A stretch of 16,136 nt of DNA from contig CAZYKR010000076.1 of assembly GCA_964648005.1 (NCBI GenBank), positions 1 through 16,136 on the forward strand, in the 5' to 3' direction. The stretch is from JAGQTE01 sp964648005 (GTDB lineage Bacteria; Actinomycetota; Acidimicrobiia; Acidimicrobiales; Acidimicrobilacustridaceae). A program made the translations under genes and the position numbers. Positions within the stretch are counted from its first letter, which is position 1, and each line of letters starts with the position of its first letter. Below, one piece after another: positions 13,198 to 16,136 of this stretch. Below the pieces are notes generated by a model, which worked only from the letters and a program-made list of their open reading frames with translations, was not told where the DNA came from and did not search any database.

Positions 13198-14835
13198 TCA
13201 GCCGACCCGGTTGGTCCCCGCCTCGGCCAGCTGCTTGGCCCAGGGATAGTCGGGCTTCCCGCTCGGCGAGCGGACGATCAGATCGACGAGGTGCAGCTCG
13301 CGCGGCACCTTGTAGCCGGCGAGGTGCTCCCGGCAGTGGTCGCCGAGGGCGTCGAGCTCGGGCGTGTGACCCGGCCGAGCCTGCACGACGGCGACGACCT
13401 TCTGGCCCCAGCGCTCGTCGGCGACGCCCACGACAATGGCGTCGAAGACGGTGTCGTGTGCCTTCAGTGCGGCTTCGACCTCTTCGGGGTAGACCTTCTC
13501 GCCGCCGGTGTTGATGCACACCGACCCCCGGCCGAGCAGCGTGATGGTGCCGTCGGCCTCGACGGTGGCGTAGTCGCCGGGCATCGAGTACCGCTTGCCG
13601 TTGGGTCCGGTCACGAAGGTCTTCGCCGTCTTCTCCGGGTCGTTGTAGTAGCCGAGGGCGATGTTGCCCCCGCGCGCCACCATGCCCACCACGCCCGATC
13701 CGGGCTCGACGAACTCGAGGTGCTCGTCGAGCACGACGGTGTCCTTGCCCGGTGCCACCGTCGGGCCGGCGCCCTTCATGGCGGTGTGTTCCTTGCTGAC
13801 GGTCAGGATGCCGTTGAAGCCGGACTCGGTGGCACCGATGGAGTCGGTGACCACGAGGTTGGGGAAGCGGTCGAGGAAGCGCTCCTTGACGGCGGGCGAG
13901 AAGACGGCGGCGCTCGAGCTCAGGCTCAGCAGGCAGCTGAGGTCCAGGGTCTCGCCGGCGGCCTCGAGCTCCTCGAGCGCCTCGATCAGCGGGCGCCCCA
14001 TGGCGTCGCCCACGATGAGGATCGAGTTGCCCCGGTGGCGGTCGATCGAGCGCCACACCTCGACGGCGTCGAACTTGGGCACGAGGATGTTGGCGTTGCC
14101 CTGGAAGAGCTGCATCAAGGTGCTCACGAAGGCCGCGCCGTGCATCAGCGGTGGCGTCGACATGAAGATCAGCTGCCCGAGACTGTTGCGGGCGTTGTCG
14201 GCGTGCTCCCACTCGGACGCCACCGGGATCCGGGTGAAGGGGTCGATGCCGCCGGCGAGGGCGAAGAAGATGTCCTCGCTGCGCCACATGACGCCCTTGG
14301 GCATCCCGGTCGTGCCGCCGGTGTAGATGATCACCTGGTCGTCACCGGAGCGCTCCGGGAAGTCCCGTTCGGGCGACCCCGACGCCATCGCCTCTTCGTA
14401 CGGGATCGGGTCGAGGCCAGCCTGGTCGGCGCCCGAGCCGTCCTCGATCATGACGAGCGTGCGCAGCAGGGGGAGGTCGTCGCGCACGGCGGCCACGCGC
14501 GGGCCGTACTCCTCGCTGTAGATGAGCCCGACGAGATCGGCGTTGTCGAAGAGGTAGCGCAACTCGTCCTCGACGTAGCGGTAGTTCACGTTGACGGGCA
14601 CGGCGCGGATCTTGGTGATCGCCAGCAGCGCCTCGACCCACTGCAGCGAGTTCATGGCGTAGATGCCGACGTGCGCACCCGGCTCGACGCCACGGTCGGC
14701 GAGCACGTGGGCGAGCCGGTTCGCCCGCTCGTCGAGCTCGGTGAACGTGCGGGACTCGTCCTCGCAGATCAGCGCCAGGCGATCGGGGACGGCATCGACG
14801 GCGTGCTCGAACAGGTCGGCGACGTTGTAAGCCAT
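13198..14835 (-). CDS. Acyl-CoA synthetase (AMP-forming), FadD19-like
   Basis: The 545-residue enzyme activates a carboxylic acid to its CoA thioester via an acyl-AMP. It has the P-loop YTGGTTGMPKG (171-181), DSIGATESG (331-339), GDYATVEADG with Asp421, the hinge GRGSVCINTGGEKVYPEEVE (435-454) and catalytic Lys527 in PSGKPDY. The N-terminus (MAYNVADLFEHAVDAVPDR) and the blocks NVNYRYVEDELRYLFDN, GVMWRSEDI and PPLMHGA match mycobacterial FadD19 as I recall it, a ligase for C26 sterol side-chain acids. ATG 14835 has AGGGG immediately adjacent, too close for an ideal Shine-Dalgarno, so leaderless or unusual initiation is possible. A KstR-like box lies just upstream. Substrate by resemblance, not demonstrated. 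Confidence 0.88.
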   Translation of the reverse strand: MAYNVADLFEHAVDAVPDRLALICEDESRTFTELDERANRLAHVLADRGVEPGAHVGIYAMNSLQWVEALLAITKIRAVPVNVNYRYVEDELRYLFDNADLVGLIYSEEYGPRVAAVRDDLPLLRTLVMIEDGSGADQAGLDPIPYEEAMASGSPERDFPERSGDDQVIIYTGGTTGMPKGVMWRSEDIFFALAGGIDPFTRIPVASEWEHADNARNSLGQLIFMSTPPLMHGAAFVSTLMQLFQGNANILVPKFDAVEVWRSIDRHRGNSILIVGDAMGRPLIEALEELEAAGETLDLSCLLSLSSSAAVFSPAVKERFLDRFPNLVVTDSIGATESGFNGILTVSKEHTAMKGAGPTVAPGKDTVVLDEHLEFVEPGSGVVGMVARGGNIALGYYNDPEKTAKTFVTGPNGKRYSMPGDYATVEADGTITLLGRGSVCINTGGEKVYPEEVEAALKAHDTVFDAIVVGVADERWGQKVVAVVQARPGHTPELDALGDHCREHLAGYKVPRELHLVDLIVRSPSGKPDYPWAKQLAEAGTNRVG

Positions 14836-14842
14836 CCCCTAA

Positions 14843-14856
14843 TAGAACACGTTCCT
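14843..14856. promoter_or_regulatory. KstR-like operator (TAGAACACGTTCCT)
   Basis: The established KstR consensus of mycobacteria and rhodococci is TnnAACnnGTTnnA. This site has T, AAC and GTT in register and differs only at the final A, which is T here. It lies between the proposed -35 and -10 boxes of the FadD19-like gene, itself homologous to a KstR-regulated gene. Motif and context agree; the cognate TetR regulator is not in the window. Confidence 0.55.
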
Positions 14857-14857
14857 A

Positions 14858-14867
14858 AACGATCGTT
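14858..14867. promoter_or_regulatory. Perfect 10-bp palindrome AACGATCGTT beside the KstR-like site
   Basis: AACGATCGTT reads the same on both strands and overlaps the -35-like box and the first base of the neighbouring stop codon. It has the look of a TetR-family half-site pair and its centre is about 13 bp from the centre of the KstR-like box. It may be a second regulator's site or part of an extended operator. Confidence 0.4.
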
Positions 14868-16136
14868 CAAGTAGCGCCGGGTGGGCGCTCGGCCATGGCG
14901 CCGGCCAGCTCGGCCAGGGCCTCGGGGATGCGTCGGGCCAGCTGGTCGGGGTCCGGCATCAGGTTGGCGGCGGCGATGATCCCGACATCGATCGAATCCC
15001 GGTAGCTCATCATCGTGATGTTGCAGCCGGCGCCTTCCATGATCGGACCCATCGGATAGGCATGGCCGAGCTCGGCGCCGGCCAGGTACAGCGGGAACGG
15101 CGGACCGGGCAGGTTGGAGACCATCAGGTTGATGGCCGGCGGGTGGCGGTCGGCGAGGTTGCGTCCCGAGTAGGTGCCGATGAGCAGGCGGGCCAGCGTC
15201 GGGTCGGCCTGCTCCGCCCACCCGGCAAGGGTGTCGGGGTCGAAGAGACGGTGCTCGTCCTTCGACGCGGCGGCGGCGCGGATCGTGGCCTCGAAGCGCG
15301 CCACGGGATCGGCGAGGTCGGTCCGCAGGTGGCTGAACATCGTCGACAGCTTGTTGCCGGTCGCCGAGCCGTCGGCCTGCGCCCGCACGCTGATCGGGCA
15401 CGCGGCCACCAGGGGTTGCGCCGGCAGGGCGTCGCAGTCGAGCAGCAGCGACCGCAGCGCCCCCGCGGCGACGGCGAGCACCACGTCGTTGACGGTGGCG
15501 CCGAACGGCGCCTTGATGGCTTTGACGTCGTCGAGGCCCAGCCGTGCGAACGCCACCGTGCGGCGGGCCCCGATGGCGCCGTTGACCGGCGTCGGCGGGC
15601 AGACAAGCGGGGTGGCGCCGCCGATGTCGTCGGTCGCCAACGGATCGAGCGCAGCGCGCCGCCGGCGCACGGCGATGGTCGAGCGCACCGTGCGTCCGAG
15701 CAGGCCGCCCAGCTCGGCGACCGACCGGGCACGGGTGCCGATGCCGAACGCCGCCAGCTCCAGCGGCGTCGGTTCGGTCGGCCCGCTCGGCTCGGCGGGC
15801 CCGGTCGACTCGGCGGCCGGCGCGGCTGCTGCGGGCGCCTCTGCTGCCGTGGCCGGCACGGGCTCGAGATCGAAGAACGCCACCATCTGCTCGACGCCGG
15901 CCACCCCGTCGATGGCGGCGTGGTGGAGCTTGGCGACCAAGGCGATCCGGTCGCCGGCGAGGCCCTCCACGATCCACATCTCCCACAGGGGACGGGAGCG
16001 GTCGAGCGGTGTCGACGCGATCGTGCCCACCAACTCGGCCAGCTCGGCTTCGCCGCCGGGCGCTGGCACGGCGGCGCGATGGACGTGCTGGTCGATGTCG
16101 AGGAAGGCCTGCTGGCGGACGGCGATGAGACCCTGC
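14867..16136 (-). CDS. WS/DGAT-type acyltransferase, 5' end outside the window
   Basis: The frame is open from the right edge (first full codon at 16135) to TGA at 14867-14869, giving 422 residues; the N-terminus is missing. The catalytic motif HHAAIDG, which fits HHxxxDG of wax ester synthase/diacylglycerol acyltransferases, is at 15905-15925. Other family marks are PLDRSRPLWEMWIVEGL before it, NDVVLAVAAGALRSLL, and near the C-terminus NLMVSNLPGPPFPLYLAGAEL with GCNITMMSYRDSIDVGI. An Ala/Pro/Glu-rich insertion follows the catalytic motif. These enzymes transfer acyl chains from CoA to alcohols, giving wax esters or triacylglycerols. A GTG at 16069 could start a shorter form, but family homology continues upstream of it. 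It precedes the FadD19-like gene by 31 bp. Confidence 0.88.
   Translation of the reverse strand, partial: QGLIAVRQQAFLDIDQHVHRAAVPAPGGEAELAELVGTIASTPLDRSRPLWEMWIVEGLAGDRIALVAKLHHAAIDGVAGVEQMVAFFDLEPVPATAAEAPAAAAPAAESTGPAEPSGPTEPTPLELAAFGIGTRARSVAELGGLLGRTVRSTIAVRRRRAALDPLATDDIGGATPLVCPPTPVNGAIGARRTVAFARLGLDDVKAIKAPFGATVNDVVLAVAAGALRSLLLDCDALPAQPLVAACPISVRAQADGSATGNKLSTMFSHLRTDLADPVARFEATIRAAAASKDEHRLFDPDTLAGWAEQADPTLARLLIGTYSGRNLADRHPPAINLMVSNLPGPPFPLYLAGAELGHAYPMGPIMEGAGCNITMMSYRDSIDVGIIAAANLMPDPDQLARRIPEALAELAGAMAERPPGAT

Larger units (their letters stand above)
14841..14870 (-). promoter_or_regulatory. Probable promoter of the fadD19-like/ALDH unit
   Basis: On the - strand TTGAAC (14870 to 14865) is a -35-like box and TCTATT (14846 to 14841) a -10-like box, 18 bp apart. 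The -35 overlaps the stop codon of the upstream acyltransferase gene. Both palindromes in this 31-bp gap fall on the promoter, so it is likely regulated. The short distance to ATG 14835 implies a very short or absent leader. Confidence 0.45.

Noticed and set aside
13168..14874. A 568-codon open frame on the + strand opposite the acyl-CoA synthetase
   Set aside because: The - strand frame has full AMP-binding enzyme motifs. The + frame is a low-complexity shadow without start signals or domains.
1..16136. tRNA, rRNA, insertion sequences, CRISPR arrays, attachment sites and replication origins
   Set aside because: None was seen by eye. There are no transposase-like or integrase-like frames and no stretch above 300 bases without a gene. 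Base composition appears even, giving no sign of recent transfer.

Overview
The window is very GC-rich, densely packed bacterial DNA with frequent GTG starts, tight stop/start overlaps and no RNA genes or mobile elements. The style and gene set suggest a high-GC actinobacterium. An environmental Acidimicrobiia-like lineage would fit, but that placement is inference. The theme is CoA-linked catabolism of a bulky alicyclic or steroid-like substrate together with its uptake.

Left edge (1-206): the tail of a class III (CaiB/BaiF) CoA-transferase or racemase, closed by a 10-bp hairpin that starts on its stop codon. Region 207-308 is a compact control region. It holds a promoter-like pair straddled by two copies of the inverted repeat TGACG-N3-CGTCA, then a 14-bp palindrome in the leader.

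Main + strand operon (309-8884): a FadE26-like and a FadE27-like acyl-CoA dehydrogenase, which probably form one heteromeric enzyme. They are followed by a complete LIV-type ABC importer (lipoprotein binding protein, fused LivH-LivM permease, LivG and LivF ATPases), a small two-helix membrane protein and a short-chain dehydrogenase. The largest gap is 71 bp and several genes overlap, so one transcript is likely.

Middle (8876-11684): an acetoacetate-decarboxylase-fold protein on the - strand is divergent from a short-chain dehydrogenase that closely resembles 3-alpha-hydroxysteroid dehydrogenase (HsdA) of Comamonas. The two share a 27-bp promoter region that looks leaderless for the - strand gene. 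Next comes a membrane-anchored Ala/Glu-rich coiled-coil protein with a Pro-Glu repeat, closed by an 11-bp inverted-repeat terminator.

Right part (11705-16136, - strand, read right to left): a WS/DGAT acyltransferase (5' end outside the window), a FadD19-like acyl-CoA synthetase and an aldehyde dehydrogenase. In the 31 bp before the synthetase lie a KstR-like operator and a second perfect palindrome.

Working model (inference): the importer brings in a sterol- or cholanoid-like compound, ALDH and FadD make the side-chain acid and its CoA thioester, the CaiB-family enzyme could racemise it, and the FadE pair begins beta-oxidation. HsdA-like SDR handles a ring hydroxyl. The set recalls the mycobacterial fadE26-fadE27/fadD19 sterol region, but an ABC importer stands where Mce4 would be expected. 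No regulator gene is visible in the window.
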